Source of the DNA: an uncultured bacterium | Lineage (GTDB): Bacteria > Omnitrophota > Gorgyraeia > Gorgyraeales > Gorgyraeaceae | Reading direction: 5' to 3' | NCBI GenBank assembly: GCA_913009675.1 | Contig: CAJVXD010000058.1 | Location: forward strand, 1 to 7,243 | DNA length: 7,243 nt | Shown here: one piece after another, positions 6,374 through 7,243 of the stretch | How the letters are laid out: each line of letters begins with the position of its first letter | Numbering within the stretch: the stretch's first letter is position 1 | The notes under the pieces: generated by a model | Databases searched by the model: none | Told to the model about the DNA's origin: nothing | The model's input: the letters and a program-made list of their open reading frames with translations, nothing else | Program-made: the position numbers and the translations under genes

Positions 6374-7173
6374 TTAAAATCTCTTGAGGCAAAGCGTGGC
6401 GTTGTGGCCTCCGAAACCGAGGGAATTGGAAAGGGTAATCTTGACCTTTGCCTGCCTTGCCTTATTTGGCACATAGTCAAGATCGCATCCTGGGTCTAAA
6501 TTTTCATAATTGATGGTGGGGGGGATAACCCCTCTTTCTATGGCCAGACAGCATACGATAAATTCTACCCCTCCGGATGCCCCTAAGAGGTGGCCTGTCA
6601 TAGATTTTGTGGAGGAAACGGCGACCCTTCTGGCATAATCACCAAAGACCTTTTTTATGGCTAATGTCTCTATCTTGTCATTAAGTTGCGTAGATGTACC
6701 GTGAGCATTTATATAACTTACATCTTCTGCTTTTATATCCGCATCTTTTAATGCATTCTGCATACATCTGGCAGGGCTTTCAGCTGAAGGATCAGGTGCT
6801 GTCATATGATGAGCGTCTCCGCTCATTCCAAAACCAATCAGCTCTCCATAGATCCTGGCGTTTCTCTTTTTTGCGTGTTCAAGTTCCTCTAATACCACGA
6901 TACCAGCACCTTCTCCCATAACAAAACCGTCTCTGTTTTTATCAAAAGGCCGACTTGCCCTTTCTGGTTCATCGTTCCTTGTAGAAAGCGCCTTTAAGGC
7001 ACAAAAACCCCCTATGCCAAGAGGGGTGATACAACTCTCTGTACCACCGGTAATCATTACATCCGCATCATCATGTTGAATTATCCTGAAGGCATCGCCA
7101 ATAGCGTGTGTGCCTGCCGCACATGCGGTAGTAGTACAGGAATTGGGGCCTTTGACCTTAAACATAATGGATA
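6374..7173 (-). CDS. fabF: 3-oxoacyl-[acyl-carrier-protein] synthase II, 5'-truncated by adapter
   Basis: FabF condenses malonyl-ACP with a growing acyl-ACP in fatty-acid elongation in the cytosol. About 265 genuine residues remain, from SIMFKVKGP to the C-terminus [14 protein letters not shown] and a TAA stop. About 145 N-terminal residues are lost relative to the usual length near 413. The catalytic triad is intact: Cys in TACAAG (codon 7123-7121), His in NAHGTST (6703-6701) and His in [10 protein letters not shown] (6592-6590). The preceding Lys of KSMTGH, the SRPFD region and the GFGG.N end are also family hallmarks. A GTG inside the adapter (7207) opens an artificial N-terminus reading [11 protein letters not shown], which is not part of the protein. 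A relationship to secretion is not expected; it is simply the upstream neighbour. Confidence 0.95.
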
Positions 7174-7243
7174 AGATCGGAAGAGCACACGTCTGAACTC
7201 CAGTCACACTGATATATCTCGTATGCCGTCTTCTGCTTGAAAA
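7174..7243 (+). other. Illumina TruSeq indexed adapter with poly-A (artefact)
   Basis: AGATCGGAAGAGCACACG starts at 7174, followed by the rest of the read-2 primer site to 7207. The index ACTGATAT occupies 7208-7215, then the P7 complement ATCTCGTATGCCGTC runs to the final CTTG at 7239, and four A follow. This is an exact reverse complement of 78-143, with the same index. It is synthetic and truncates fabF. Confidence 0.98.

Noticed and set aside
7174..7207. Coding extension of fabF beginning at a GTG at 7207
   Set aside because: The codons are adapter sequence; the real gene continues beyond the contig.
64..7243. Perfect 70-base inverted terminal repeat suggesting a transposon or linear plasmid end
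   Set aside because: The repeat is the TruSeq indexed adapter plus poly-A/T, not biological DNA.

Overview
The window is an assembled contig of about 7.0 kb of bacterial DNA, capped at both ends by the same Illumina TruSeq adapter in inverted orientation (78-143 and 7174-7239). Both adapter copies carry the same 8-base index, and each is followed outward by the poly-A/T typical of reading past an adapter. The outermost 63 bases on the left are probably post-adapter read noise. Only about 144-7173 should be treated as biological sequence, and the genes at both edges are cut artificially. The DNA is AT-rich and tightly packed, and every gene lies on the minus strand, so transcription runs from right to left. 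The organism is a Gram-negative-type (diderm) bacterium, because the genes encode a type II secretion / type IV pilus-like machine. An uncultured lineage such as Omnitrophota or a similar candidate phylum would fit, but that is a guess from style, not from a marker gene.

Layout in transcription order. First is the C-terminal two thirds of fabF (3-oxoacyl-ACP synthase II, 6374-7173), cut by the adapter just before its active-site region. A 168-base spacer (6206-6373) follows, with a possible sigma-70-like promoter. Then comes the secretion operon: gspE (ATPase), gspF (inner-membrane platform), an unusual 150-base non-coding gap, gspI, gspJ and gspK (minor pseudopilins), a 68-base gap, gspL (a PilM/PilN-like assembly protein), and the first four codons of the next gene, presumably gspM. 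The I/J, J/K and L/M junctions are all ATGA four-base overlaps, so translation is probably coupled.

Together the genes would build a periplasmic pseudopilus. GspE hydrolyses ATP in the cytoplasm, GspF and GspL/M form the inner-membrane platform, and I-J-K form the tip complex. The major pseudopilin gspG and also gspH, commonly found between F and I, are absent. In their place is the non-coding gap, which is richer in G+C and contains small palindromes and an orphan Shine-Dalgarno-like box. GspL also lacks roughly the first 90 residues expected of a PilM-like fold.

I found no convincing novel system. No tRNA, rRNA, CRISPR array or transposase gene is visible. The most useful observations are the adapter artefacts, which create a false FabF N-terminus, the F-I gap and the shortened GspL.
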